A stretch of 58,755 nucleotides of DNA from Streptomyces sp. AC550_RSS872 (GTDB lineage Bacteria > Actinomycetota > Actinomycetes > Streptomycetales > Streptomycetaceae). Of the stretch, positions 19,126 through 29,800 are shown one piece after another (positions within the stretch are counted from its first letter, which is position 1; every line of letters starts with the position of its first letter). The stretch is taken from positions 1-58,755 of the forward strand of contig NZ_JAGMUL010000196.1 in NCBI RefSeq assembly GCF_019049285.1. The letters are read 5' to 3'. Made by a program: the position numbers and the translations under genes. Below the pieces are notes generated by a model. That model had not been told where the DNA came from. It did not search any database and worked only from the letters and a program-made list of their open reading frames with translations.

Positions 19126-19866
19126 TCAGCGTAGAGCGCTCGCGAAGACGGTGCGGTTGTCGGTTGTGTAGTCGTGCTCCCGCCTGGACCAGGCGATCCG
19201 GGCAAGGACTTGTTCGTTGTCGGCCACGCGTGGCTGTGGGGCGTTGAGGTGCTGACGCCACCAGAGGGCATTGCGGATTTGGCGGTCAAGGATGGCGTCG
19301 ACGAGGCTGCTGCGTGCTGGGATGTCGAGCCCGTAGGCGTCGGCGAGGATCCGTACCTGGGTTGCCTGTTCCTGGGCGTGTGGGGCTTGTGGCTTGGAGG
19401 AGATGCACCAGGTCCAGGCCATGTATCCGAGGTCTTCGAGGGGGTCGCCGGGGGCGGCTGTATCGAAGTCGATGAAGGCCACCGGCCGGTCCTGGTGGAA
19501 GACAGCGTTGTTTGGGCCGGGATCGTGGTGACAGACGACCGGATGAGCCGCGGCAAGGCGGCTCCCGCGGGTGGCCTCATGCAACGAGCGCAGAAGGGTA
19601 CCGGCAGCCACCACCTGATCGTCGCTCCAGAGCTGGAATCTGGCTGGCACTCGGCCAGGCACGTAGGTGAACGTGTCACGGCCGGTGTCGTCAAGCCCGA
19701 GATATCGCGGGGCGCCGTTGAACCCGCGTTGTTGGAGATGATTCAGCAATTCAGCGACGAAGGCCGACCTGGCTGTGACGGGCCGCCGGACGGTGTCGCC
19801 GACCCGGACGACGCCCTGAGTGATCCGCCCGCCGGACAGTGGCACTTCGTCCCTTCCCGTGTTCAT
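19126..19866 (-). CDS. aminoglycoside phosphotransferase-like (APH) kinase
   Basis: A 246-residue small-molecule kinase fold. The catalytic loop is HHDPGPNNAVF (Asp and Asn) and the metal-binding loop is FIDFDTAAPGDPLEDLGYMAW, both canonical for APH/choline kinases. The N-terminal lobe has RPVTARSAFVAELLNHL with the helix C region. The substrate cannot be read from the sequence; many chromosomal actinobacterial members do not confer resistance. I place the start at ATG 19866 (MNTGRDE), preceded by GGAG; the ORF continues upstream to 19932 without coding character. It is flanked directly by an ISL3 remnant. Confidence 0.85.
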   Translation of the reverse strand: MNTGRDEVPLSGGRITQGVVRVGDTVRRPVTARSAFVAELLNHLQQRGFNGAPRYLGLDDTGRDTFTYVPGRVPARFQLWSDDQVVAAGTLLRSLHEATRGSRLAAAHPVVCHHDPGPNNAVFHQDRPVAFIDFDTAAPGDPLEDLGYMAWTWCISSKPQAPHAQEQATQVRILADAYGLDIPARSSLVDAILDRQIRNALWWRQHLNAPQPRVADNEQVLARIAWSRREHDYTTDNRTVFASALR

Positions 19867-19928
19867 GGCTCCAGCTTCTCGTGTTCTTGACCGATCCGTT
19901 TGGCATCCGGTTGAGCGCCGAAACACAG

Positions 19929-21140
19929 TCACGGAGTGAGCAGGACCCGTTTCCGTAGGAGCTGGAAGCCGGCGCGGCCATACATCTGGCGCTTGAGCAT
20001 CTTGATCCGGTTGACGTGTCCCTCGACGACGCCGGAGTTCCAGGGGAGGGTGAGCCCGGCAATGACGGCGTCGAGATCGCGTTCGAGGTGCGAGGCGAAC
20101 CTGTGCAGGCTGGGCAGATCGTCGTCATGGACGGCGGCGATCCAGGCCGGTAGCCGCTCTCCTCGGCGCTGGGTGAGCATGGTCGCGAAGGCACGGACAT
20201 GGCCGGTCAGCGCGGCCAGTTCGGGGCAGCCGTCCAGGATGGTCTTGAGCTGGCGGTGTTGCAGTTCGTTGAGGGTGTCGGGACGGCTGAGGATCCAGCC
20301 GGCCACGGATCGTGCGGACAGCGGCCTGGGGCCGATAGGTCCGGGGACCTTGCGGAAAGGCTTGAGATAGTCCCTGACGGTGCCGTAACTGCCCTGATAG
20401 CCAACGGCTTTGATGTCTTCGTAGAGTTTCCAGGCGTTGGTACAGCCCTCGTTCCACTGCTGCTGGAGGAACGGCTTGAACGGGTCGAGTTTGCTGGCGC
20501 GGTCCTGCCACTGGCCACGGAAGAGATCCTCGGGCCGGGCGGCCTTTTGGAAGCGGGCCACAGTGCGCGGCGTCATGCCCAGCGCCCGTGCGGCTCCCCG
20601 CTGGCTGTAGCCCTGGTTCAGCAGCTCGTGGATACGGGCGTGCTTCTGTCGAGTGCGCTCGGCAAAGCGGTGCCCTGCCCGCCACGGTGTCGAAGACCGT
20701 TCGTCTTCGACCACCTCGCTGATCTCCGGGGCCCTCTCATCGGCGAGCCCGCCATCAACGGGGCGCAGGCAGGTGCGATGACGTGTGACGCAACGTTCCG
20801 TGGCTTCGCTCAGGTTGTGCCACAAATGCCAGCGATCCGCACTGGACTGCCTTCGGGGCGCCGCGGCTTGCGCCCTCGGCGTAGAAGACCGCACGGTCCC
20901 GGCAGATCACCTCGATGCCGTCCCGCTCGGCGAGCCATGCAGCGAGCGTGTCCGCCTCCCGGTCGGGCAACACATCGATGGGCCGGTGCGTCTCACCATC
21001 GACCAGGAGGGTGCCGTAAACGCGCCCGCGCCGCAGTGCGAACTCGTCCACTCCGAGCACCTTCGGTGTCCCGGCCGGTGGCACGGGCAGCCTCATGACC
21101 AGGCGAATCAGGCCCGGCGAGGTACGCCAGATGACTCTCG
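19929..21140 (-). pseudogene. ISL3-family transposase, truncated and frameshifted
   Basis: The N-terminal part (VLGVDEFALRRGRVYGTLLVD, then GIEVICRDRAVFYAEGA) and the C-terminal part (SADRWHLWHNLSEATERCV through WNSGVVEGHVNRIKMLKRQM) are in different frames, joined near 20845. The catalytic DDE residues (VDEF, CRDR, the Glu in VVEGHVNR) are all visible. The zinc-finger N-terminus expected before RLPVPPAGTPKVLG is missing; instead the sequence runs straight into a patatin gene. I read this as an inactive ISL3 copy that lost its 5' end when it joined the patatin gene. Confidence 0.85.
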
Positions 21141-22163
21141 GCGCGCTGCCGAGCACGCTCGTTATGTGCCTCGAGAGCGGTGAGTTCGGCGGAGATGGAC
21201 TGCGACTGAAGCGCGTTGAGGACGGAGATCAGTGCCGGGCCCATGGCCGGGATTTGGTCCGAGCTGGGAGGTTCCGTCACCGAAGGCGCGGCCAGCCCTG
21301 GGGACGGGACGACATACGCCAGGACCCTGCGGACTTCCAGCTCCGCAGGCCGGTCGAACACGGCCTGTAGCGCGGGGCCCAGCGGACGATTGGCCAGCAG
21401 TCCGCCGTCCGCACAGAACTGGGTTCGGGTATCGAAGTGCAGGTAGGGAGCCATGTCCGGCCGGTCGTCGTCCGTGCCTGTTCCGCCTGCCGTGTTGACG
21501 GATACGAACGACGGCTCGAAGGCGGCGGGGAACGACGCGCTGCTACGGGCTGCGAGGGCGAGCGGAGCCACAATGGCGTCGTCACTGAGCTGCCGGGCGT
21601 CGAAGGTGAACAGGCCCTGATGGTTGGTGTCCCGAATCGGGCTGTCGTAGTCGTCGCCGTATATGTGCTCCCGGCCCTTGAGGAGGGTGGTGGTGATGAA
21701 GACACGTGTGGGGTCCTCCTCGGCACTCCGGGCACCAACCGGCGCATCGTCGACCAGTTTCTGCAGCGCACCGCGGAGGCCCCCGAGCAGCACCTCATCA
21801 CCGCGCAACAGCGACGGCGGGGCGTAATCGCGGGGATCGCGCAGCAGACCGTCCAGCGAACCCTCGGTAAGCCAGAGGTCGCGCAGCATGCCGACATCAC
21901 AGCCCCGGACGGTCGCCGGGCCCAGGACGGCCGCATTGATGCCACCGGCACTGGTACCTCGCTCTTACTTGTTGGTCGTGAGATGCGGTTGGTTCTTTCA
22001 CATCGGTCCGGCCCGCCCCGGCCAGGAGATTCATCTCGCGCGCAACGCCGCCCATCCACACCGCCAGGCTCACCCCGCCGGTGAACGTGGCTGCCAGGCG
22101 CAGCTCGGACCGAAGGTGACCGGTCCGGCCCAGTCCGTCTTCCTCGTCCATGCTCATGTTCAC
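21141..22163 (-). pseudogene. patatin-like phospholipase, disrupted
   Basis: A lipid acyl hydrolase in which every key motif is present but the frame is broken. The oxyanion-hole glycines (FTGGVSLAVWMGG) are in the first frame from ATG 22163. The nucleophile GTSAGG and the rest of the barrel are in another frame after a deletion near 21955. The catalytic Asp is in CADGGLLANRP. About 20 or more residues that normally lie between the oxyanion loop and the GxSxG elbow are missing. The C-terminus (DUF3376-like SISAELTALEAHNER) is cut by the ISL3 remnant. Non-functional. Confidence 0.8.
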
Positions 22164-22229
22164 ATTGGATCTCTCACGATGGGGTACGGCACCCGGTGCT
22201 CAGCCAGATGGCGGGGGTGGCAGGCGTCC

Positions 22230-22600
22230 GCGGGCCCGCTCCGCGGCCCGACGCCGCCGACGCCTGTTCGCCACCGGCGAGGTCATCGTCGTGTCAGCTC
22301 TCGAGATCTTTAATGGCTGGAGGTACGGCCGTTGGAGGTCGAGCCCGGTTCTGGAGATGAGTCCCTCGATGAGGCGGGGGCGGTACTGCATCCGTTTCAG
22401 CCGTGTCTTCACCAGCGCAGTGAGCTGGCCGAGGCTGTGTCGTGAGGTTGGCCAGCTACCTCTTCAGGTGCGACCACACGCCCTCGACGGGGTTGAGCTC
22501 GGGAGGCGTACGGCGGCAGCTGGTAAACGGTCACCCCTGAACCGCCGGGCCACCTCCCGGTCACTGGCCCCGGCCTCGTATCGCCATCTTGATATGTGAA
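22230..22600 (-). pseudogene. IS630-family transposase remnant with large internal deletion
   Basis: On the minus strand the N-terminal helix-turn-helix (RYEAGASDREVARRF) is fused directly to the C-terminal catalytic motif (VTVYQLPPYA, then in the next frame ELNPVEGVWSHLKR). The end follows in yet another frame (LTALVKTRLKRMQYRPRLIE). The YxPxLNPxE block is diagnostic of IS630/Tc1-mariner. Most of the DDE domain is gone. Confidence 0.75.
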
Positions 22601-22995
22601 GGCCTTGGTCGACCTGCAACATCCGGCAGTGACTTGCAAGACTTCGGAATAACACACCTATTCGCCCCTGTCTTCTCGCAGCCATTGCGGAAGCGCGGGT
22701 GGGAGCGGCAAGGAGCCGAGCCGCACGTATTGCAGGTGGCTATTTGGGTATGCGTAGCAAACAGCCTGGTTGTGGGACGCGCGCAGGTGAAAGCGTTGTT
22801 ACGGGCCCATGCCGCCCCTGCGCGCGATTCACGCTGAGCTTGAGTGGTCGCTCGACCGGGCTTGCGGACCGTTTCTGTCGGCAAGCCGGTCTAGGTTCGG
22901 TTCTCGGGTCGCCGATCCGGCGTCTCCCACCGACGATGACAGCAGGTAGCCGTGCATGACTCTGGGCTACCGTCACGTGTGCAAGGAATACGAGC
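22601..22995. other. 395-bp interval, nothing recognised
   Basis: No gene, RNA or repeat could be supported. The base composition is somewhat lower in GC than its surroundings. Confidence 0.4.
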
Positions 22996-23118
22996 ATGGG
23001 CATGTCCGAGGCGGCCGACCGCGCCGACACCTTCGTCCCGCACCGTTTCACCGAGCAACTGGTGGACCTTGGCGAGATCCGCATGAACTACGTTGCGGAG
23101 GACGATCCGAGCTCTCCC
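22996..23118 (+). pseudogene. alpha/beta-hydrolase fragment (N-terminus only)
   Basis: MGMSEAADRADTFVPHRFTE followed by QLVDLGEIRMNYVAEDDP is the start of an epoxide-hydrolase-like alpha/beta hydrolase (family pattern LGEIRMNYVAEGDPS). Similarity ends abruptly after about 40 residues, before the HGxP oxyanion motif. The rest of the gene is absent. Confidence 0.55.
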
Positions 23119-23466
23119 GCCCTGAACCGATGGCGCAGCAGTACGTCGACGTCATCACCGAATGGATCAAGACCCTTGGCCGACGTGCTGCCGGTGTCGG
23201 CCGGATCGCCGGGCTCGGCCCGTGTCTCGCGGCTCCGTGAAACGGCCCAGGGAATCCGGGTGCGCAGGCCGAGAACCTCCGCACCCGGCACACCCATGAC
23301 CAGGTGAAATGATCACGCCGTGACTGGAATGATCACGGCATCGAAGCCGTCCTGGATAGCCCCGTTCACCGGGCTGAGCCCGCACTGCTTCAGAGGGCGG
23401 TACGTGAATTGATGTCCGTTTCGCGCTTGCGGGAGGAGCGTGCGGGCCGACCGCGACGTCGCCTGG

Positions 23467-23590
23467 CGGTTACGGCCGCGGCTGGGTGAACAACCCCTGC
23501 TCGGTCTCGACCAGGATCCCGCGCTCGACCAGAGGCTTTAACTTCAGCCGGACGTTGTTGACGTTGCTGGGCGCGGAAGAAGTCGCCGTA
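23467..23590 (-). pseudogene. tail of an IS5-associated helix-turn-helix ORF, copy 1
   Basis: Minus strand reads NVNNVRLKLKPLVERGILVE, then TEQGLFTQPRP and stop. It is a diverged copy of the end of the ORF at 24049-24472 (NINNTRLKLKRLTERGILVE). Only the last 35 or so codons remain. Confidence 0.65.
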
Positions 23591-23603
23591 GCCACCGAGT
23601 GCC

Positions 23604-23918
23604 TCAATGTGGCGAGCCGAGATTGCCAAAAAGAAGAAAGCTGAACAACCCCAAAACGATGGCGCGGTAGTCGTGCTGCTGATGCTCCCAAACACTCCAC
23701 GGCGCGTTCCACGCAAGGGAATGCGACCAAAAGGTGAAAAAGAGGGCCGCAAATAGGAGTCCAAATGGAAGAATCGGATTCGTCACCCCCGGCCACGACC
23801 AGTGGGACACGGCGGTCACCATGACTATGAACGATGACACTCCCTTCCATGTGTGCATCGGCCACAGCAGGCCAGCTCCGAAGGCCACGTAGATCCACCA
23901 GGTACTGATGCTTCCCAT
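23604..23918 (-). CDS. small membrane protein of unknown function
   Basis: A 104-residue protein with at least three hydrophobic segments (WWIYVAFGAGLLWPM, ILPFGLLFAALFFTFW, YRAIVLGLFSFLLFG) rich in Trp and Phe. Codon use is less GC-biased than its neighbours, pointing to recent acquisition or decay. It lies between the two copies of the IS5-associated tail, so it probably arrived with or was trapped by those elements. The C-terminus runs into the IS-derived sequence and may not be original. Confidence 0.45.
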   Translation of the reverse strand: MGSISTWWIYVAFGAGLLWPMHTWKGVSSFIVMVTAVSHWSWPGVTNPILPFGLLFAALFFTFWSHSLAWNAPWSVWEHQQHDYRAIVLGLFSFLLFGNLGSPH

Positions 23919-24048
23919 GCACCGGAGGCTAGCGTTCAGGCTTCGGGACCCCTCCCGAAGCGACCAGTCCTCAGGGGTGGTACGTGAGTTGATGCCCGTA
24001 TTGCCTTGTCGACTGGGGTAGGCAGGCTGGTCGGGGGCCGCCGGGAGG

Positions 24049-24472
24049 CTACGGCCGCGGCTGGGTGAACAAGCCCTGCTCGGTCTCGACCAGGATGCCT
24101 CGCTCGGTCAGCCGCTTGAGTTTCAGGCGGGTGTTGTTGATGTTGTTGGGCGCGATCTCCAGGTCCATCGCCTCGCACACCTGCCGCGCCCGTAGCGGGG
24201 CGTCGGCCGTGGCGAACACCGCCATGATCTGCTGGTAGGCCGGATGGTCCGGCAGCTTCGGGGCCGGCGGCGCGGGCGGCTGCGGATCGGGCAGCTCCAG
24301 CAGCGTCTTGCGGGTGATCCGGACCTCCTCCGCGGCCCGGCCGAGTTCGTCCAGCCGTGCGGTCAGCTGCGCGATCTGCTCCCTCGTCGTCTCGGCCGAT
24401 CTCCCGTTCCCGCTCCTCCAGCCGCGCCAGCACCGCCCCGAGGGTCAGCTCCCCGCCGGTCAGGTGCTGCAC
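24049..24472 (-). pseudogene. IS5-associated accessory ORF (coiled coil plus winged helix), one frameshift
   Basis: Starts at GTG 24472, overlapping the transposase stop by 13 bases. The N-terminus is a coiled coil (LTLGAVLARLEEREREI, then in the next frame TREQIAQLTARLDELGRAAE). A linker rich in PAPP follows, then a winged-helix-like domain (HPAYQQIMAVFATADAPLRA, RQVCEAMDLE) ending TEQGLFTQPRP. One surplus base near 24400 splits the frame. Its position directly after a transposase suggests an IS-encoded regulator or helper; its function is unknown to me. Confidence 0.6.
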
Positions 24473-25292
24473 CGGGCCGCAGCGGTGGCTCCGATCAGCC
24501 GGCGCAGTATCACCGCGGTCATCGCCCAGTACACCCGCGACTCCGAACTGCGGGGCAGATGCTCGTAGTCGCGCGCCAGCCTGCGGTGCAGCATCAAGAT
24601 CCCATAGGCGCGTTCGACGACCCACCGCTTGGCCTGGGGAACGAACCCGGTCTGCGCGGGATCGCGCTCCACGACCTCCACCTCGATGCCCACCTTCTCC
24701 CCGTGCGCGACGACGGCGTTCTTGAAGCCCGGGTCGACCAGGGCCTTCTGCACGGTGTCGGTGTCGGCGGCGACCTTGTCCAGCAGCGCGATGCCGACGG
24801 TGTTCTCCTGCGCAGACGCGGCCGCCACGACTACCGCGATCACCAACCCCAAAACGTCAACGGCCAGGCCGCGCTTGCGGCCCGGTACTTTTTTGCCGCA
24901 TCGCACCCCGTCGACTCAGCGGGCACTCCGGCCGCCGCGTGCACGCTCTGGGCGTCGAGCACCACCAGGCTCGGGTCCGCCTTCCGACGCGCCATTTCCC
25001 GCACCTGCCAGCGCAGCAGGTCGTGAATGGTCTGGTCGATGCCGTCGTCACGCCAGGTGTAGAAGTAGTACTTCACCGCGCCGGGCGGCGGAAAGTCGTG
25101 CGGGAGCAGGTTCCACTGGCAGCCGGTGCGGCCCTGGTAGAGCAGCGCATTGACGATCTCCCGCATCGCGTACCGGCCCTGATGGCCGCTGACCGAGGGG
25201 TGCCCGGCCTTCCATGCGGTGATCACCGGCTCCACCAGCGCCCACTGCTCGTCGCTCACGTCGGTCTTGTAGGTTTGCGCTCGCTCACGACG
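24460..25292 (-). CDS. IS5-family transposase with probable programmed -1 frameshift
   Basis: The first frame carries YKTDVSDEQWALVEPVITAW, NALLYQGRTGCQWNLLPHDF and VVLDAQSVHAAAG (first Asp) up to STGCDAAKK. The second frame continues VPGRKRGLAVDVLGLVIAVV, then KRWVVERAYGILMLHRRLAR (Glu). They join at the heptamer A AAA AAG (24894 to 24888), the classic -1 slippery site, giving a seamless AAKKVPGRKR product. No other lesion is visible, so I read this as programmed frameshifting rather than decay. Coding character starts at about 25292 (RRERAQTYKTD); no ATG/GTG lies close, and the frame stays open to an ATG at 25442. Confidence 0.8.
24888..24894 (-). other. A AAA AAG slippery heptamer (-1 frameshift site)
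   Basis: Read in the zero frame as gcA AAA AAG. Slipping one base back makes the next codon GTA and restores the conserved KKVPGRKRG reading of this transposase family. Confidence 0.75.
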
Positions 25293-25598
25293 GCCAGCCC
25301 AACATGCCCATGGCCGCCGACCGGCCAGGGTGCCGCACCGCCACACGTTCAGGTGACGACAAAACCCCCATGCACTCTCATTCCGCCCTCTGAGGGCGGT
25401 CGACGCCTTCGGCACCACCCGCTGGAACAACCCCCAGCTCATCCGGCACTAGCCGTGCAACGCTCCACTACGGCAAGCTATCGAATACCCCAAGTGACAT
25501 GATCGGTTAAGGCTGCGCGCGCGAACGCCGAGGTCGAGACGACACGAAAGGAGTTCAGCCATAGGTTCCGCTGGCCGGATGGCTGTGGCCGTTCCTTG

Positions 25599-26849
25599 TC
25601 ATCGTTTTTGAGGGTGGTCGCGACGAGTGGCCACGGTGTGGGTCGCCCCAATCCAGCCTCTTTCCCATCCAACGGCGCCCAGTGCCAGAAACAGGCGCCA
25701 GGAGCGAGCGCGTTCTTCGCCGACGTGTTCCACCGCGTTGTCCCAGCCGGCTTCGAGGTTGGCCAGCCAGGCGCGAAAGGTATGGGCGAAGTGCGGACGC
25801 AGGTCGTGGACTTGCTCCACTTCCAGGCCGGCGGTCTCCAGGCACCGGACGTTCTCGCTGAGGAGCCGGAGGTTGAGCTCGGGGAAGACATAACGCAGGA
25901 TCACCGGGTCGCGCCGCCAGGGCAGGCCCTCGGGGGTGACATGGACGTCGTGGGCCAGCACCCTGCCGCCGGGGGCCAGGAGGTGATGCAGACGGCTGCC
26001 GTATGCGCTGAACTCCCGGCGGCCCAGGTGCTGAGTCACCTCCACACTGGCAATCGCGTCGTAGGGACCGTCGGCTACGTCCTGGTAGCCGCAGCACCGT
26101 ACTTCGGCTCGGTCGGACAGGCCCTCGCGGGTGAGGCGGGCAGCCACGTAGGCAGCCTGTTCGCGAGCCGGGGTCACGCCGACCGCGCGGACTCCGTAGT
26201 GCTCTGTGGCGTGTGAGAGCAGGGCGCCCCAGCCGCAGCCGATGTCCAGCAGGCGCATACCCGGCCGCAGTCGCAGTCTGCGGCAGATCAGGTCGAGTTT
26301 CTCCCGCTGAGCCCGGTCCAGAGTCGCCGTCCCTCCTGTGGATACGGGCCAGTAGGCGCACGAGTAGGCCATGGTCGGGCCGAGGATCACCTCATAGAGG
26401 CCGTTACCGGCGTCGTAGTGGTGGCGTACGGCGTCGAGTCCACGCAGGTGGCGGCGTACCTCGCGACGAGGGCGGGGCGGGGTCCGGCCCAAGGCACCCG
26501 CGCGCACGGCCAGGCTCAGGAGCTCCGCTGCTCCGGCGACGGCACGCGGAAGCCGGCGGGCCAAAGCGCCAGGTGTCGCGGCGAGTGCCAAGGGGACGGC
26601 GCTGTGCAGGAGTTCTGTCAGGTCTCCTTCGATGGCCATCTCTCCGGCGATGAACGCCCGTGCGGCTGCCAGGCGTCCGGGGCGGTGCAGGAGCCGGCGC
26701 CAGGCTCGTGGAGAGGGCAGGACCACCGCCGGGGTTCGGGGCCCGGCCGAGCTGCCGTCCCACAGACACAGGCCGAATTCCGGGAGGACTCCGGTGGTGC
26801 GTTCCAGGGCGGTGACCGCCCGTGCCGCCAGGCTGTGCGGGTCCGTCAT
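25599..26849 (-). CDS. cyclopropane-fatty-acid-synthase-like SAM methyltransferase
   Basis: Transfers a methyl or methylene group from SAM to a lipid or polyketide chain. A 416-residue protein with a family-typical N-terminal region (AAARAFIAGEMAIEGDLTEL). The junction RHHYDAGNGLYEVILGPTMA and AYSCAYW follow. The SAM site is RLLDIGCGWGALLSHA, and SVEVTQHLGRREF corresponds to the conserved EMxEHVG-type loop, here with Gln instead of Glu before His. Its ATG overlaps the stop of the PKS gene (ATGA), so the two are translated together. I therefore infer that its substrate is the PKS product, although membrane phospholipid is the classical substrate of the family. Confidence 0.88.
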   Translation of the reverse strand: MTDPHSLAARAVTALERTTGVLPEFGLCLWDGSSAGPRTPAVVLPSPRAWRRLLHRPGRLAAARAFIAGEMAIEGDLTELLHSAVPLALAATPGALARRLPRAVAGAAELLSLAVRAGALGRTPPRPRREVRRHLRGLDAVRHHYDAGNGLYEVILGPTMAYSCAYWPVSTGGTATLDRAQREKLDLICRRLRLRPGMRLLDIGCGWGALLSHATEHYGVRAVGVTPAREQAAYVAARLTREGLSDRAEVRCCGYQDVADGPYDAIASVEVTQHLGRREFSAYGSRLHHLLAPGGRVLAHDVHVTPEGLPWRRDPVILRYVFPELNLRLLSENVRCLETAGLEVEQVHDLRPHFAHTFRAWLANLEAGWDNAVEHVGEERARSWRLFLALGAVGWERGWIGATHTVATRRDHPQKR

Positions 26850-29800
26850 GGCGACACCACCGGAGGGAGGGCCTCGGGCCGGGAGGGCGCCGGCTCCTGT
26901 CGGCGGTCGGCCCGGGTGAGGATCAGATCCGCCAGGTCGGTGATCGTGGGCCTGGAGGACACCTCCACGGCGGAGATGTCGCAGCCGAAGTGCTTGCGCA
27001 CGGCCACCATCAGCTCGGTGGCCATGAGGGAGTCCATGCCCAGTTCGTCGAGGCCCCGTTCGGCGGAAATCCGGTCGGGTGCGGTCTGCAGGACGGTCGC
27101 GATCAGCTCGGTCAGTGCCTGGACGGTGAGTGCATGGGCCTCCTCCGGTGACGCGGCGGCCAGCAGGCGGCGGAACTCCTCCGCGCCGTAGCCGGCGACG
27201 TCCTCGGACGGGTGCAGCAGGAATGTGAAGCGCGGCTTCCGGGCGGCCGGCAGCGTGGTGACCAGCCGGTCCCAGTCGGTGCGGCCGGCCACGGCGACCG
27301 GCACGTCGGCCATGAGGAGGCTGTCCAGGAGGCTGCATGCCTCCCTCACGGTCATGGTGGCCAAGCCCCGGCGTTCCATGACCTCCTGTGCCTGTAGACG
27401 CGCGACGTATCCGGTGTCACCGATGGCGGACCACGCGACCGCAAGGGCACGAACACCTTGCTGTCGTCGCGTACGGGCCAATGACTCGAGGGCCAGGTTG
27501 GCGGCTGCGTACGGGGCTTGGAGCGCGTTCCCGACGAGTGCGGACGCAGAGGAGCAGAGCACGAACAGGTCCAGCGGACGATCGCGGGTCAGTGCGTCCA
27601 GATTCAGGGCGCCCTGCACCTTGGGAGCCAGGACGGCCCTGATCCGGGCCTCGTCGAGGTCGGCCAGCGCGGCGTCGTCCAGGTGCATGGCGGCGTGCAC
27701 GACGCCGCGCACCGGGTGTCCGGCGGCGTCCGCGGCGTCGAACACGGCGCGCATGGCGCCGGCGTCGCTGACGTCGGCCGCGTGGACGGTGACCTCGGCA
27801 CCGGTCGCGCGGAGGCCCTCCAGCAGTTCCGGAGCTCCTGGGGTGTTCACGCCACGGCGGCCGACCAGAGCGAGGCGGCGGGCTCCGTGGTCGACGAGCC
27901 GGCAGGCGGTAGCCGCGCCCAGGCCGCTGAGCCCTCCGGTGACGAGGTAGGTGCCGTCCGGGCTGAGCGGGGCAACTTCGGGGTGCGGTTCGACCCTGGG
28001 GCGTTCGCCGAAGGCAAGGATGATCTTGCCGATGTGGCGTGAGTGCCGCATCGAGTGGAAGGCCTCTTCGGCCTCCTCGGCAGGCCGGACCTGGTGGAGC
28101 AGCGGGCGGAAGTCGCCGGCGGAGATGAGTTCTGTCACTTCGCGGAATCGCTCGGCCGCCTCCTGGGGGTTGGCCATGAAGGTCTCTTTGATGTCGACGG
28201 CGAAAAGACTCAAGCCGCGCAGGAAGGGGCGTAGCAGCAGGCGTTCATTGGCGTGGAAGTCGCGCTTGCCCAGCTCGACGAAGCGTCCGCCGGTGCGCAG
28301 CACTTCCATGCTGCGGGCCATGGCCTCTCCACTCAGGGAGTTGAGCACGACATCGACGCCGCGGCCCGAGGTGGCGTCGAGGACCTCCTCGGCGAAGTGG
28401 AGGCTGCGCGAGTCCGCGACGTGCCGGACCCCCAGCAGGCGCAGCAGGTTGCGCTTGTGCTCGGTGCCGGCTGTGGCGATGACCTCGGCGCCGCGGAGGC
28501 GGGCGTACCGCAGGGCTGCCAGGCCGACGCCGCCGGCCGCGCCGTGCACCAGCAGCGTCTCTCCGGGCGCCAGCCGAGCGAGGTGGCCGAGGCTGTGGTG
28601 GACGGTCAGGAAGGCGATGGGCAGCGTCGCCGCCTGGGCGAAGTCCATGTCGGCAGGCATCGGGCCGACGAGTGCTTGGTGCGTAGTCGTGTGGGATCCG
28701 AACGCCCCAGGGGCGACGGCGTACACGTGATCGCCCGGCGCGACCGAGGTGACGCCGTCGCCGACAGCGGTCACGACGCCGGCGCACTCGTAGCCGGAGG
28801 GGTGCTCGTCCTCGCCGTCGAGGGACGGCTGGGGCGGCAGCAGGGCCTGTGCCTGCATGACATCGCGGTAGTTGAGCGCGCCGGCGCGTACCTCGATGGT
28901 CACCTCGTCGGGCCCCGGGGCGGGTGCTGGGGGAACCGGTCGCCATGCCAGGCGGTAGGCGGGGCCGGGCGTGCTGACGCGCAAGGCGTAGGGGGACTGT
29001 CCGGGGTCCTTGGTCACCGGCCGTCGTTCCATGACACGGGGGACGAAGCGGCCGCTGCGGGTGAGGACGATCTCGTCCTCGTCGCACGGGTCGAGCAGTT
29101 CGCGTACGAGGCAGTCGGCAGTGCTGCCGTACGCGCCCTCCGCCCAGTCCGCTGCCAGGCGGCGCACCGACAGTTGAGGCCGGTCGTTGGCGAGTGAGCG
29201 CGTCATGCCCCACACCGCCGCGGCCGGCAGGGTGGCGGGCTCCGGGGTGCCGTTGCCGGGGGCGACGACCCACAGGGAGGGGGCTGCCGTGGTGGGGAGC
29301 TGGGCGCAGGCAGTGTCAAGGGAGCGCAGTACCGCCCCGTACCGCATGGTGCGCGCCATGACCGACCGGGCGCTTGGCCTTGGTGCTTGGTGCTCCGTGC
29401 CGGTGGTGAGGGTGTCGGCGAGGAGGACGATCCCGGCCGGAGCGTCGGACAGCAGGTGGGTCCAGGTGTCGGGGGTGACGTCCAGTCCGGTGGTGCGCAC
29501 GCTTGAGGCGCCGGCCTTGGTGAGGGAGTCGCCCAGGGCGGGCGCGAGGCGGCAGGAGGGCTCCGCGACGATGATCCATGAGCGGCCGTGGCCGGCGGAC
29601 GGTTCGGGCGGTCCGGGGATCGCCTGGGTCCTGGCCTCGCGCTGCGCGGCGAAGACGGAGATTCCGGGTCCGCGGTCGCCGTCGAGGACGTGCCATGCCG
29701 TACGGGACAGTCCGCATCGCCCCAGCAATGCGTCCCAGCGCCCGGGTGTCAGGAACGGTCCCATGGGACGCTCCTGTGTGTCCGTGTTCTTCCAGAAGCT

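Noticed and set aside
20993..21140. Extension of the patatin frame into the ISL3 region as a genuine C-terminus
   Set aside because: The residues after LAYLAGPDSP are a shadow of the transposase frame, which carries the real motifs there.
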